Part shown: positions 8,303 to 17,423 of the stretch, piece after piece
Numbering within the stretch: position 1 is the first letter of the stretch
Layout of the letters: each line of letters starts with the position of its first letter
The notes under the pieces: model-generated
What the model saw: the letters and a program-made list of their open reading frames with translations, nothing else
Database searches by the model: none
What the model was told of the DNA's origin: nothing
Assembly (NCBI GenBank): GCA_035628875.1
Contig: DASPIZ010000157.1
Location: 18,058-82,057, forward strand
DNA: 64,000 nucleotides
Direction: 5' to 3'
Source: Ohtaekwangia sp035628875
GTDB lineage: Bacteria > Bacteroidota > Bacteroidia > Cytophagales > Cyclobacteriaceae
Position numbers and translations under genes: made by a program

Positions 8303-9295
8303 TTGAGTAAGCAATTCGAAAATATAGACGATCTCCTGGGTAAATACCTTGCCGGTGAAGCTTCGCCAAACGAAGCACAGCTGGTAGAAGTATGGGTAAA
8401 GGAAAGTGAGACTAATCAAAAATACTTTGATCAGTTGCAGATGATTTTTGCCAAAGCTGCGGCAGTGCATGAATTACAGCAATTCAATACAGACGTTGCC
8501 TGGGATAAGGTAAAAGCGAATCTATCCAAACCTTCCGGTAAATCGAGAACACTTCATAATGATTGGAAAAACGCCTATCGTATTGCGGCCAGTGTGATTA
8601 TCGTGCTCGGCATCGGCTTGTATTTTTTTGTATCGAATCGGTCCGATGGCCTAAAACCAACGCAAGTTGTTGCGACGACGCAAGCCATATCCGATACGCT
8701 GCCGGATGGGAGTGCGGTATTTCTCAATAAGAAAACTAAAATCAATTACGCTTTTAATAAAAAGAAAGAGCGACATGAAGTAAACCTTAAAGGTGAAGCA
8801 TATTTTAGTGTGGATCATGGCAATGATGCTACTTTCCTCATTGATGCCGGTGGCGTATATGTTCGTGATATCGGTACATCATTCAATGTTAAAGCCTATC
8901 CCGATTCTGACATCGTCGAGGTTTTGGTTGAAGAGGGTGAGGTGGTGTTCTTTACAAACGATAATCCGGGCTTACATTTAAAGGCATCCGGAAAAGGGGT
9001 GTACAATAAAAAGACAAAATCATTTACCATTGAACAACCGGAACCTAATATCCTTGCCTATAAAACCAGGTTCTTTATGTTTAGCGGAACACCACTCGGC
9101 GAGCTTGCCGCACAGGTGAATGGTGTTTACAATACAAAAATTGTTGTACCGGATCACCTGAAAAATTGCTTGCTTACGGTTTCATTCCGCAATGAGCATA
9201 TTGAAGAAATTGCTGCTGTTATTTCTGAAACGCTTAATCTCCAGGTAACAACTTCCGGTGATACAATCCATTTATCAGGCGATGGGTGCCAATGA
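8303..9295 (+). CDS. FecR-family anti-sigma factor with DUF4974 C-terminus
   Basis: 330 residues from a TTG. A cytoplasmic N-terminus (about 1-90) with the segment LLGKYLAGEASPNEAQLVE contacts the sigma factor. One membrane helix follows at about 93-110 (ASVIIVLGIGLYFFV). The periplasmic FecR domain (about 125-235) carries LPDGSAVFLNKKTKINY, LKGEAYFSV, VRDIGTSFNVKAY and VEVLVEEGEVVF. The C-terminal STN-like DUF4974 (about 255-325) begins FMFSGTPLGELAAQVN. It would hold the ECF sigma factor inactive until a periplasmic cue arrives, normally from the STN domain of an outer-membrane receptor. Here the next gene supplies an STN domain without a TonB barrel. Confidence 0.93.
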   Translation: MSKQFENIDDLLGKYLAGEASPNEAQLVEVWVKESETNQKYFDQLQMIFAKAAAVHELQQFNTDVAWDKVKANLSKPSGKSRTLHNDWKNAYRIAASVIIVLGIGLYFFVSNRSDGLKPTQVVATTQAISDTLPDGSAVFLNKKTKINYAFNKKKERHEVNLKGEAYFSVDHGNDATFLIDAGGVYVRDIGTSFNVKAYPDSDIVEVLVEEGEVVFFTNDNPGLHLKASGKGVYNKKTKSFTIEQPEPNILAYKTRFFMFSGTPLGELAAQVNGVYNTKIVVPDHLKNCLLTVSFRNEHIEEIAAVISETLNLQVTTSGDTIHLSGDGCQ

Positions 9296-9311
9296 TGTAA
9301 TCATAAGTATC

Positions 9312-11195
9312 ATGCGTTTGATCTCTTTCATTTGTATTGCCATTCTGTTTTCAGTCACGGTTTATAGTCAGCCGAAGCCAAGCTTGCTTGACAAGCGGAT
9401 CAACATCACATTAGTCGATGAGCGACTGGACGAATCATTAAAAAAAATTGCCCGGGCAGGTGGATTTACCTTTTCCTATAATGCTTCATTGCTGGAACGC
9501 GATATAAAGATCAATTATCAATTCGAAAATAAAACCGTTCGCGAAATACTCGATACTATTTTTAAGGGGTCCATGCAATATAAGCAGCGTGGTAAGTATA
9601 TCATCCTTACAAAAGCATCGAGGGAGACTTCAACTACAAAAGATGTTAAACTTTTAAGTGGATATGTAATAGACGAAGGGACAGGTAAGCGTTTACAAAA
9701 CGTAAGTGTTTATGACCCTACAACACTCGCTTCCGCGGTAACAGATTCTTCCGGGTATTTTCAATTAGAGATTAAAAAGCCAAGCGGCGAAGATATCAGA
9801 CTTGCCATTAACAAACGGGATTACGCCGATACATTGGTCGTTATACCTTCGTCCACGTCTGATTTTCTCAATATTCCGCTAAGGATCAATAAGGAGAAAA
9901 TTAATACGGTAATGGATAGTGTGACCAGCAAACTGAAACGTGCGTGGTTTAAGACTAAAGAAGCAACCCGTCAGGCGATTAATATGGAAAACATTTCGGA
10001 TACCATCTATCGTCGTGCGCAAATTTCGTTTTTACCTTTTATCGGATCAAATGGAAAACTAAGTGGTAACGTAATTAACGATTATTCATTAAACGTTCAT
10101 GGGGGATATTCGCTGGGTGTTAGAAAACTTGAAATCGGCAGTATGTTTAATTTGATTCGTGGTGATCTCGGTGGCGTGCAGTTTGCCGGATTGTTTAATG
10201 GCGTTTTTGGAATGAACAGAGGAGTACAATTCGCTGGGTTGGCGAATGTTACAGGAGATTCCTCTTTAGGCCCGCAGGTGGCCGGCCTTGTCAATGCAAA
10301 TTTCACTTCAGCGAAAGGTTTGCAACTTGCCGGACTCGCAAACTATACGGAGGGAAGCTCGCATGGAGGGATGTTTGCGGGACTTTCGAATTTTACCCTG
10401 GGCGAACAAAAAGGTCCGCATGTCACGGGCCTGTTTAATTTCGCGACGCACGATACCGGACCTGCTCACCTCGCAGGTCTTTTCAATTTCACGGCAGGTA
10501 GTCATCATGGTATTCAGGTAGCCGGTCTTTTTAATTATGCCGATGAACAAGTCAGGGGAGTACAGTTAGCGGGCCTGTTTAATGTTTCGCCGAAATATAT
10601 CCGGGGCATTCAGGTCGCTCCATTCAATTTCGCTAAACGCGTTGAAGGTGCACAGATCGGCGTTGTTAACATTTCAAAAAGTATTCGCGGTATTCCAATT
10701 GGTTTAATGTCTATTGTTGGTGATGGGTATCACAAGATTGAAATTTCTGCCGACGAAGTTTTTTATACCAACATTGCGTTTCGAACCGGTGTTCGTCAAT
10801 TTTATAATATCTTAACCGCGGGCGCGAACCCCGGTACTTTTGATCAAGATACAACGCTCTGGACTTTTGGTTATGGCATTGGTACGGCACCAAAGATCTC
10901 GGATGGATTGTCACTTAATTTTGATGTCACTTCAAATCAGATCGTTCACGGTAACAAAATCGAGGCAATTAATTTATTGAATAAGTTTTACGCTGGCGTG
11001 GATGTTCGTCTTGCAAAAAACTTATCAATTACAACCGGTATTACCCTCAATGCGCATATCACGAAACTTTCGCATGACGATTACCCTGTATTGTTCGCCG
11101 ACTATAGCCCTGGTATTTTTTACGAAAGAAATCTTGGAAGTGACCACTATCTTGAATTATGGTGGGGCGGGAAAATTGGTATTCGATTCTTATAA
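9312..11195 (+). CDS. STN domain / carboxypeptidase-like domain / LA_2272-type surface-repeat protein
   Basis: 627 residues from the ATG at 9312, which begins a clean signal peptide (RLISFICIAILFSVTVYSQ). Upstream in-frame starts at 9258 and 9282 overlap fecR and precede no recognisable sequence. Order of parts: STN domain (about 30-95, INYQFENKTVREILDTIF), carboxypeptidase-like beta sandwich (about 110-195, SGYVIDEGTGKRLQNVSVYD), a linker, then about twelve 16-residue repeats of pattern G-x-Q-x-A-G-L-x-N (about 287-470). The roughly 155-residue C-terminal section looks beta-strand rich and outer-membrane-like. The repeats resemble the LA_2272 surface-repeat family. No plug and no TonB-dependent barrel is present, so the usual receptor of a FecI/FecR system is replaced by this protein. 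Likely outer-membrane or surface sensor; ligand unknown. Confidence 0.82.
   Translation: MRLISFICIAILFSVTVYSQPKPSLLDKRINITLVDERLDESLKKIARAGGFTFSYNASLLERDIKINYQFENKTVREILDTIFKGSMQYKQRGKYIILTKASRETSTTKDVKLLSGYVIDEGTGKRLQNVSVYDPTTLASAVTDSSGYFQLEIKKPSGEDIRLAINKRDYADTLVVIPSSTSDFLNIPLRINKEKINTVMDSVTSKLKRAWFKTKEATRQAINMENISDTIYRRAQISFLPFIGSNGKLSGNVINDYSLNVHGGYSLGVRKLEIGSMFNLIRGDLGGVQFAGLFNGVFGMNRGVQFAGLANVTGDSSLGPQVAGLVNANFTSAKGLQLAGLANYTEGSSHGGMFAGLSNFTLGEQKGPHVTGLFNFATHDTGPAHLAGLFNFTAGSHHGIQVAGLFNYADEQVRGVQLAGLFNVSPKYIRGIQVAPFNFAKRVEGAQIGVVNISKSIRGIPIGLMSIVGDGYHKIEISADEVFYTNIAFRTGVRQFYNILTAGANPGTFDQDTTLWTFGYGIGTAPKISDGLSLNFDVTSNQIVHGNKIEAINLLNKFYAGVDVRLAKNLSITTGITLNAHITKLSHDDYPVLFADYSPGIFYERNLGSDHYLELWWGGKIGIRFL
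10173..10720 (+). repeat. Tandem 48-bp coding repeats (16-residue GxQxAGLxN units)
   Basis: About twelve consecutive units inside the STN protein, for example GVQFAGLFNGVFGMNR, GVQFAGLANVTGDSSL, GLQLAGLANYTEGSSH, GIQVAGLFNYADEQVR and GVQLAGLFNVSPKYIR. They decay toward GAQIGVVNISKSIR and GIPIGLMSIV. Nucleotide identity between units is low, so the array is old and held by protein-level selection. The regular G/A-L-x-N spacing suggests stacked beta turns or a solenoid. Confidence 0.8.
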
Positions 11196-11204
11196 GCGAA
11201 GGTT

Positions 11205-11341
11205 GTTGTTACACAGAGGTTCGCAAAGAATCACAGAGTAGCACAAAGAAAATTATTAACGGACATTCTTAAATCGCAATGCGATTTAATTAAAATCTTT
11301 GTGACACTTTGTGCAACCTTCGTGTACCTCTGTGCAACAAC
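11205..11341. repeat. Long imperfect intergenic hairpin with inner palindrome
   Basis: Left arm 11205-11250 (containing ACACAGAGG, CACAGAG, CACAAAGAA) pairs imperfectly with right arm 11296-11341 (TCTTTGTG, CACTTTGTG, ACCTCTGTG, AACAAC); both arms are 46 bases. The centre holds an exact 9-bp palindrome with a one-base spacer, TAAATCGCA (270-278 of this kilobase) and TGCGATTTA (280-288). The element fills the gap between two convergent stops. It could act as a two-way terminator, and its word content belongs to the same hairpin class as 48666-49020. Confidence 0.75.
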
Positions 11342-11354
11342 CCAGCACGCTGAC

Positions 11355-12461
11355 TTAGGCGGCTCTTAACACTGGCTTCTTACCCAATTCTTTTAGTAGT
11401 TTTGCATGTCCGATAATGGCATCCAGAAATGTGGGTGCCGATTTGTAAGGCAGGTTGAACTCTTTTGCCGTGTCTTTTACAATAGAAGATATCTGTCGGT
11501 AATGTACATGGCAGACATTGGGAAATAAATGATGTTCGATTTGAAAGTTTAATCCTCCAACGTACCAGGAAAGAAACCTGCTTTTATTAGCAAAATTTGT
11601 TGTCGTATGTAGTTGATGAATCGCCCACGAATTTTCCATGCGACCTTCTTCATTTGGCAACGGATATTGGGTTCCATCAATAACATGCGCTGGTTGAAAG
11701 ATGATCGCCAGGATAAATCCGGCTACATAATGCATCAATACAAACCCTGCGAGCCATTGCCAAATCGTAATGTCAAGTACCATCATCGGTAACACCAGGA
11801 TGTAACCTACGTAGAGAATTTTTGTGACCAACAAAACGGTTAATTCTTTAGTAAGATTTGTTTTCTGATTTTTCACCAGGCCGTCCTGATGGTAACGGGC
11901 CAGCCTCACAAAATCTTTTGCAAGCACCCATACCAACGTCATCAATCCATAAAAGAACCAGGCATACAGGTGCTGAAACTGGTGAATGGCTTTCCATTCG
12001 CCATGCGGTGTCATCCGAAGGATTCCGCGCGGACTGATGTCTTCATCCACATCGTGGATGTTGGTGTATGTGTGATGAAGTACGTTGTGTTGAACCTTCC
12101 AGTTAAATGCATTTCCGCCCACCATATTGAGTGAAAAGCCCAGGGCATTGTTAAGCCATGATTTTCCGGAATAAGCACCGTGATTTGCATCATGCATTAC
12201 GGATAACCCGATCCCTGCCAGTCCAAGTCCCATTACAAAGGTCAATCCAAGCATGCCCCATGAGTTGGTTACCGCGCTGGTGACGATAAGTAAAAATGGA
12301 ATCCAGTACAGCAAGTACATGAAAACTGTTTTGAATTTCATTTCGGCGTTGGCATGTCGCGAAATCTTATTGTTCTTAAAATACTCGTTGACGCGTTGAT
12401 TTAATGTGGTAAAAAAATCTGCCCGGGTTGGAGAGAACCTGATTCCAGCGGATGACTTCAT
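11355..12461 (-). CDS. Membrane fatty acid desaturase (front-end type histidine boxes)
   Basis: 368 residues. Three di-iron histidine boxes are visible: HDANH at about 90-94, HNVLHH at about 125-130 and QIEHH at about 307-311. The Q in the third box is characteristic of front-end (delta-5/delta-6-like) and related acyl-lipid desaturases. Hydrophobic segments lie near 43-65, 70-90, 165-182, 208-228 and 232-255. No cytochrome b5 domain is fused, as usual in bacteria. It introduces a double bond into fatty acyl chains in the inner membrane using O2 and an external electron donor. Its role may be in membrane fluidity; regiospecificity cannot be read from sequence. Confidence 0.9.
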   Translation of the reverse strand: MKSSAGIRFSPTRADFFTTLNQRVNEYFKNNKISRHANAEMKFKTVFMYLLYWIPFLLIVTSAVTNSWGMLGLTFVMGLGLAGIGLSVMHDANHGAYSGKSWLNNALGFSLNMVGGNAFNWKVQHNVLHHTYTNIHDVDEDISPRGILRMTPHGEWKAIHQFQHLYAWFFYGLMTLVWVLAKDFVRLARYHQDGLVKNQKTNLTKELTVLLVTKILYVGYILVLPMMVLDITIWQWLAGFVLMHYVAGFILAIIFQPAHVIDGTQYPLPNEEGRMENSWAIHQLHTTTNFANKSRFLSWYVGGLNFQIEHHLFPNVCHVHYRQISSIVKDTAKEFNLPYKSAPTFLDAIIGHAKLLKELGKKPVLRAA

Positions 12462-12675
12462 GAAAAATAAATTTAAGTGATTATGCCGATTGTTAGAATA
12501 AAAAGAATGGTGCTCGATTTAAAAATAGTTATAATAGACTGATATAACGAATGTTAGCATTGGATATTTTAGAGAAGTAAGGAAACGACAAAAGATATTG
12601 CATTAACATTGTTCATGCAATATCTCTAGTTGGATTAAATCTTCGTGCTTTAGAAGCAGTAGCGTGGAATATGTA

Positions 12676-13335
12676 CTATGGTAACTCTGCAATAACTGTG
12701 CGGCCACCTTTTGTCACGTCACCAATGTTTACGGTCACTTTTGCATCTAGTGGTAAAAAAATATCCACGCGTGATCCGAATTTAATAAACCCAAACTCCT
12801 GGCCCTGTTCTAGTTTTTGACCTTCCTTCACATAACACCGTATACGCCTGGCAAGGGCGCCGGCAATTTGACGGAAAAGAATTTCTGCACCATCTTTCAT
12901 CTTTACAGCTACCGTGGTGCGTTCATTTTCCAGGCTGGACTTGGGATGCCATGCGACGAGATATTTACCCGGATGATATTTAAAAAAACTGATTGTTCCT
13001 CCGACAGGCATACGATTCACATGAACATTTACCGGTGACATGAAGATTGAAATCTGCTTGCGTCTTCCTTTTAGATATTCTGTTTCCTCGGTTTCTTCAA
13101 TAACAACAACTTTTCCATCCGCGGGCGCAAGTACCTGTTTTTCATCAACCGTGATATCGAAGATCGGATTTCTAAAAAACTGAAGAATCAATAAATAAAA
13201 GAGCACACTAATAAGTATAGCGCTGTTTTGAATGTAGGCACTGGCAGGGTATAGATAGAACACAACCCAGTTAAGGCCAAACAACACGATCAGTAAAACA
13301 AAGAGTAACGTACGGCCTTCGCGATGAATAGTCAT
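12676..13335 (-). CDS. psd: Phosphatidylserine decarboxylase family proenzyme
   Basis: 219 residues, the short bacterial/archaeal-type form. Two N-terminal membrane segments (about 8-50) are followed by the catalytic domain with VLAPADGKVVVIEE, FMSPVNVHVNRMPVGG and the self-cleavage site FGSRVD (G187-S188). There the Ser becomes the pyruvoyl prosthetic group and the chain splits into beta and alpha subunits. It makes phosphatidylethanolamine from phosphatidylserine at the inner membrane. cdsA, which makes its upstream precursor CDP-diacylglycerol, lies 2 kb away on the same strand. No phosphatidylserine synthase gene is in the window. Confidence 0.93.
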   Translation of the reverse strand: MTIHREGRTLLFVLLIVLFGLNWVVFYLYPASAYIQNSAILISVLFYLLILQFFRNPIFDITVDEKQVLAPADGKVVVIEETEETEYLKGRRKQISIFMSPVNVHVNRMPVGGTISFFKYHPGKYLVAWHPKSSLENERTTVAVKMKDGAEILFRQIAGALARRIRCYVKEGQKLEQGQEFGFIKFGSRVDIFLPLDAKVTVNIGDVTKGGRTVIAELP

Positions 13336-13498
13336 GGAGTTCTTTTTTTTCAGCCTGTAAAGGTAATAAGAAAATGGAGATCAGTTTTGTGATGTGAGGT
13401 TGACGTAAGAATTAAAACGATAATAGCTGGATTATACGAATTAATCAACCATTCAGAGGGTCACGGAACTGGTCCTGGTTGTACTATCGATGACTTCC

Positions 13499-14773
13499 TT
13501 AATATCCTCCCCTGAATTTATACGTTTTTGCTACCTTGTCGATGGCTACCATGTATGCAGCAATTCTGAGTGATACTTTATACTCCATCGCCGTTTTGTA
13601 CACGGTGTTAAAAGCATCTTTCATAATGCGGTCCGACCTCCGGTTAACCCGATCTGCAGTCCATTTATATCCGAGACGGTTTTGCACCCATTCAAAGTAC
13701 GAAACAGTAACACCGCCGGCATTGGCGAGGATATCGGGGACAACGGTAATTCCCTTTTCGTGAATGATATTATCAGCACGCGAGGAAGTCGGTCCGTTCG
13801 CACCTTCTACGATCAATTTAGCTTTTATGTCAGGTGCATTGTGACTGGTGATTACATCCTCTGTGGCTGCGGGAACAAGTAAGTCAACATCCAGTGTAAG
13901 CAAGTCGTTGTTGCTCATTTTTTCTGCGCCGGAAAAACCATCGAGTGAACCTTTGTTTGTGTCACGATATTTTATAGCGGCATTGATGTCAATTCCGTCC
14001 TTGTTAAAGTAAGCACCGGAGAGATCGCTTATCGCTTGTACGATAAGTCCACGTTCGTGTAATAACCTGGTCGCCCATGATCCAACATTCCCGAATCCCT
14101 GCACAGCACATGTTGCCTTGTAAGGATTGATCTTGAGTTTCTCCATGGCTGTCATCGCTGATACCATAACACCACGTCCTGTAGCTTCTGTTCGGCCGAG
14201 TGATCCGCCCATCACCAAAGGTTTTCCCGTTACAACGGCGTGGGTAGTCATTCCCTGAATACGGGAGTACTGATCCATTAACCACGCCATTTCACGCGGG
14301 CCGGTACCCATATCGGGCGCAGGTATATCTTTATCCGGACCAAACACATCGGCCATCGCCTGTGTGTATGCACGGATAAGCCGTTCAATTTCTCCGGAAG
14401 ACATTTCACGTGGATTGCATGTCACGCCTCCTTTGGCACCACCATACGGAATATCAACAACAGCACATTTCCAGGTCATCCAGGCTGCCAACGCTTTAAC
14501 TTCATCGAGGTTTACATGGGGATCAAAACGAATGCCGCCTTTGGATGGACCGAATATCGTTGAGTGAATCACACGGTATCCTTCAAACACACGAATGGTT
14601 CCGTCGTCCATCGTTACCGGCAACGAAACAATCACTTGTCGTGCAGGATTTTTTAAAACATTATAAATTTCTTCTTCAAGACCGAGTATCTGGGATGCCT
14701 TATGAAAGCGCGACATCATTGCTTCGAAAGGATTCTCCTTGTCTTTTAAAGGAGCAGGTTCGATATACGCCAT
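13499..14773 (-). CDS. gdhA: Glu/Leu/Phe/Val dehydrogenase (glutamate dehydrogenase)
   Basis: 424 residues, the typical hexameric GDH length. The substrate domain contains GPSKGGIRFDP (about 75-85), K102 in MTWKCAVVDIPYGGAKGG with catalytic K114, and PDMGTGPREMAWLMD. The Rossmann domain carries the GFGNVGSWATRLL dinucleotide motif and IVEGANGPTS. It interconverts glutamate with 2-oxoglutarate plus ammonia; cofactor preference cannot be read by eye. The ornithine aminotransferase and the GltB-like protein in this window touch the same glutamate pool. It stands alone, with 163 bp before psd and 270 bp before DoxX and no strong terminator seen in either gap. Confidence 0.93.
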   Translation of the reverse strand: MAYIEPAPLKDKENPFEAMMSRFHKASQILGLEEEIYNVLKNPARQVIVSLPVTMDDGTIRVFEGYRVIHSTIFGPSKGGIRFDPHVNLDEVKALAAWMTWKCAVVDIPYGGAKGGVTCNPREMSSGEIERLIRAYTQAMADVFGPDKDIPAPDMGTGPREMAWLMDQYSRIQGMTTHAVVTGKPLVMGGSLGRTEATGRGVMVSAMTAMEKLKINPYKATCAVQGFGNVGSWATRLLHERGLIVQAISDLSGAYFNKDGIDINAAIKYRDTNKGSLDGFSGAEKMSNNDLLTLDVDLLVPAATEDVITSHNAPDIKAKLIVEGANGPTSSRADNIIHEKGITVVPDILANAGGVTVSYFEWVQNRLGYKWTADRVNRRSDRIMKDAFNTVYKTAMEYKVSLRIAAYMVAIDKVAKTYKFRGGY

Positions 14774-15043
14774 ACGTATAGGTTTTAAACAATGTTTAAT
14801 GAGTTATTCTGGTTCCCCCTTAACAAAAGTTGTAGCTTCAACCCGTAAGCCGGAAACATTGTAAAGATAAATTTAATTTGACATGCCCTCATGCTTTTAC
14901 GAGAAATTCAAGGCCAATAATGAAAACAATGCCACTAACTTAAGACCATTTGTCTTGTCTACTTGTAAACTCCGGGGATGTTGTTGACAAACCTTGTAAT
15001 GGATATCTGACCGATTGGAGCACAGGGGTAAATGATCGGTTTG

Positions 15044-15469
15044 TCAGCTTTGGTTTTTTCGCCAGGAATCAAAAGCAATTGGTCCGCTTCCATAAAACAG
15101 AAAGAATGCAGCGCCCGACAACATCATAAAGGCATCGAAAGACTGCTCGAAGGTTGTGCCGATATGTGCAATAAATAAGGCTGCAATAAAATTGATAATC
15201 ATAACCGCAGCTGCCGGGCGAACGAAAGCGCCAGTCAAATAAAGAATACCACAAATGAATTGCGCATACACCGAAACAACTGCAGCCAACAACGGAAAGG
15301 CTACACCATGATGTTCCAGAAAATCACGAAATTCAAGCATGCGTTCCCACGATAAAACATTATCCACCGTGCCGTCAATGAGCCGCCAGCCAATAACGAT
15401 TCTTAAGAATACAACGCCGTAATCTTTTCGTCTTTCGAAATACCGTTCTAGTCTAAGTAAATATTTCAT
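15044..15469 (-). CDS. DoxX-family membrane protein
   Basis: 141 residues with four predicted membrane segments (about 18-38, 57-78, 83-105, 112-130), the usual DoxX layout. VFLRIVIGWRLIDGTVDNVLSW is close to the family opening, and FVRPAAAVMIINFIAALFIAH matches the third helix. DoxX members are linked to oxidoreductase or thiosulfate:quinone systems in some organisms, but many have no known role. No partner gene is adjacent, so the function is left open. Start ATG at 15469. Confidence 0.82.
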   Translation of the reverse strand: MKYLLRLERYFERRKDYGVVFLRIVIGWRLIDGTVDNVLSWERMLEFRDFLEHHGVAFPLLAAVVSVYAQFICGILYLTGAFVRPAAAVMIINFIAALFIAHIGTTFEQSFDAFMMLSGAAFFLFYGSGPIAFDSWRKNQS

Positions 15470-15550
15470 CAGAAAACATTACTAAACAGATAATTTTGAC
15501 TCAACACGTCCCATTCTCCAATGCCTGATACCTAATGTTTAATGACTATT

Positions 15551-16378
15551 CTACCGAAACACCTCCAGATACACAACAATAAAAGGAATTGAAATTAACA
15601 ATCCATCAAAGCGGTCGAGAAAACCACCGTGTCCGGGAATACTTGTTCCAGAATCTTTGATTTCAATGCTGCGTTTGAAAAGCGATTCAACGAGGTCGCC
15701 ATACGTTCCACCAATGATAATGATCGATCCGATAATCATCCATTCAGCGAGTGCGTAACTATGAAAAAACTGTGCTACGCCATAGGCAAATAAAAACGCA
15801 AGGAAAGCACCTCCAAAAAAGCCCTCCCACGATTTTTTTGGGGAAATGCGTTCGAATAGTTTTCGTTTTCCGAATAATGTTCCTGCGAAGTAAGCACCTG
15901 TGTCTGATGCCCAAAGGATAAACAACGAACCGAAGATAATTTCATAATTATATACACCATCATCAAATGCGGCAATGTTTAGTAGCGAAAATGGAATGGC
16001 AACATAAATGATTCCCAGGAAGGTGAACGCGATGTTGGTAAATGGCTTTCGTTCTTTTTTCTTGTATAATTTGATGAGATAGACACAGGCCAGTAAAGGA
16101 TAGATGATAAAATAATATTTGCTGTCCAGTTCTTGAAACTCGATAAAGAAAGAAAGTATAAAGATGAGAATGCCGCATAACGTTCCAAACGCTTTTTGTG
16201 GCACCATACCATCGAGGCCGATCAGCTTATAAAATTCCAGCAATGAAAACAGGCATATGATAAAGAACACCAGGAAATAAGTATACGGTCCATAGCACAC
16301 AGCCGCGATCATGCCTGCCGATCCTAAGATGCCGGTAATGAGGCGTTGTGTTAAATTGTTGTATCGAGAAAGTGTCAC
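15551..16378 (-). CDS. cdsA: Phosphatidate cytidylyltransferase
   Basis: 275 residues from a GTG, with seven or eight membrane helices. The C-terminal CDS signature is clear: SDTGAYFAGTLFGKRKLFE followed by ISPKKSWEGFFGG, then GDLVESLFKRSIEIKDSG and IPGHGGFLDRFD. It makes CDP-diacylglycerol from phosphatidate and CTP, the branch point for all phospholipids, at the inner membrane. It begins 16 bp after the stop of the CPBP protease gene, so the two are probably co-transcribed. Confidence 0.94.
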   Translation of the reverse strand: MTLSRYNNLTQRLITGILGSAGMIAAVCYGPYTYFLVFFIICLFSLLEFYKLIGLDGMVPQKAFGTLCGILIFILSFFIEFQELDSKYYFIIYPLLACVYLIKLYKKKERKPFTNIAFTFLGIIYVAIPFSLLNIAAFDDGVYNYEIIFGSLFILWASDTGAYFAGTLFGKRKLFERISPKKSWEGFFGGAFLAFLFAYGVAQFFHSYALAEWMIIGSIIIIGGTYGDLVESLFKRSIEIKDSGTSIPGHGGFLDRFDGLLISIPFIVVYLEVFR

Positions 16379-16393
16379 TTAAATCAGGATCGG

Positions 16394-17326
16394 TTAATCA
16401 GTTATTTCACTACGGCCATGTTTGGCGTAAAAAGTTTTATATGCATACAAAAGCAAGATCGAAAAGATAGCGCAGATTACCACAGCTTCAAACGGTGCCG
16501 CTTCCGGATTTTCTAAATCTACCGTGATTGTTCCTGTGCGGTGGAGGTGCATGGCCATCAATGTAAACCCGTTGTTAACAAAATGTGCAAGGATCGGCAT
16601 CCATAAGTTCCCAGACCAGTAGTATAGGTAGCCGAACAAGGCTCCCAAAAGTAGCCGCGGAACAAATCCATAAAATTGGAAATGTATGGCGCTGAAGATA
16701 AAAGCGGAGACCCAGATCGCTACGTGGTAATTCCGGGTGGCGCGATAAAAATCATTTTGGATCATCCCCCGGAAAACAAGCTCTTCACCAATAGCCGGAA
16801 TAATAACAATCACAATAAAAGCCAGAATCAATTCTCCAGTATTTTCGAAATTTGTTATAGACTTTGTAAGGTCTTCGAGTTTATCTTCCATGGTCCGCGC
16901 CCATTGTTCGATGCCGAAAGCATCCGGCAAATTGGCGTCGGCATTCCAGCTAATAAATACCGAGTTGACACCCATAAAAACAATAACGATAATGGGAATC
17001 AATAATGCCGGTTGGATGTGCCAGGTATCTGGAACGGTAAGGTCATTCCAGGAACGTTGCTGCTTGCGAAGCAGGAAAATCGGAATGAGGATCAATCCGA
17101 AGATAGCACTGAAACCCTGCATGATCAGGACAGGTATTTTTAACCTTGAAAAATCTTCAGGATTATTAAATGCTTTCCCGAATGCTATCGCATCGCCGTC
17201 AAAAAATGGAAAAGCGATTAATGACCCGATAAATGGACCAACAACCTGAAATCCAATAAAAACCGTCAGCAAAGTAACCAGGATCGATACCATTGGGCGA
17301 CGTAATGAATTGTAAGACTGATCCAT
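16394..17326 (-). CDS. CPBP family intramembrane glutamic endopeptidase
   Basis: 310 residues with about eight membrane helices. The Abi/CPBP signature has motif 1 at GEELVFRGMIQ (E181, E182, R186), motif 2 at FSAIHFQFYGFVPR (H215), and a later HFVNNG that supplies another conserved His/Asn pair. CPBP proteases are Rce1-like membrane enzymes; in bacteria their roles range from bacteriocin immunity to envelope regulation. The adjacent downstream cdsA suggests a housekeeping envelope role, but this is context only. Divergent from dus. Confidence 0.88.
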   Translation of the reverse strand: MDQSYNSLRRPMVSILVTLLTVFIGFQVVGPFIGSLIAFPFFDGDAIAFGKAFNNPEDFSRLKIPVLIMQGFSAIFGLILIPIFLLRKQQRSWNDLTVPDTWHIQPALLIPIIVIVFMGVNSVFISWNADANLPDAFGIEQWARTMEDKLEDLTKSITNFENTGELILAFIVIVIIPAIGEELVFRGMIQNDFYRATRNYHVAIWVSAFIFSAIHFQFYGFVPRLLLGALFGYLYYWSGNLWMPILAHFVNNGFTLMAMHLHRTGTITVDLENPEAAPFEAVVICAIFSILLLYAYKTFYAKHGRSEITD

Positions 17327-17357
17327 AGAATGCTGAAAATGATCCGAAAATCCTTTT

Positions 17358-17365
17358 TAAATTTG
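17358..17365 (+). promoter_or_regulatory. Putative -7 promoter element of the dus gene
   Basis: TAAATTTG is an exact TAnnTTTG match, 58 bases before the dus ATG, in the 97-bp divergent gap with the CPBP gene. No convincing -33 partner was found. Confidence 0.35.
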
Positions 17366-17423
17366 CGCCTAATATAAGGAATAGACGCTCCGAAAGTAAA
17401 AGAAGTGTCGTTAGGAAAAAAGA

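Noticed and set aside
14985..15046. Inverted repeat TGACAAACC / GGTTTGTCA at the end of the DoxX gene
   Set aside because: Arms are only 9 bp and 44 bases apart with no T-run; too weak to call a terminator or operator.
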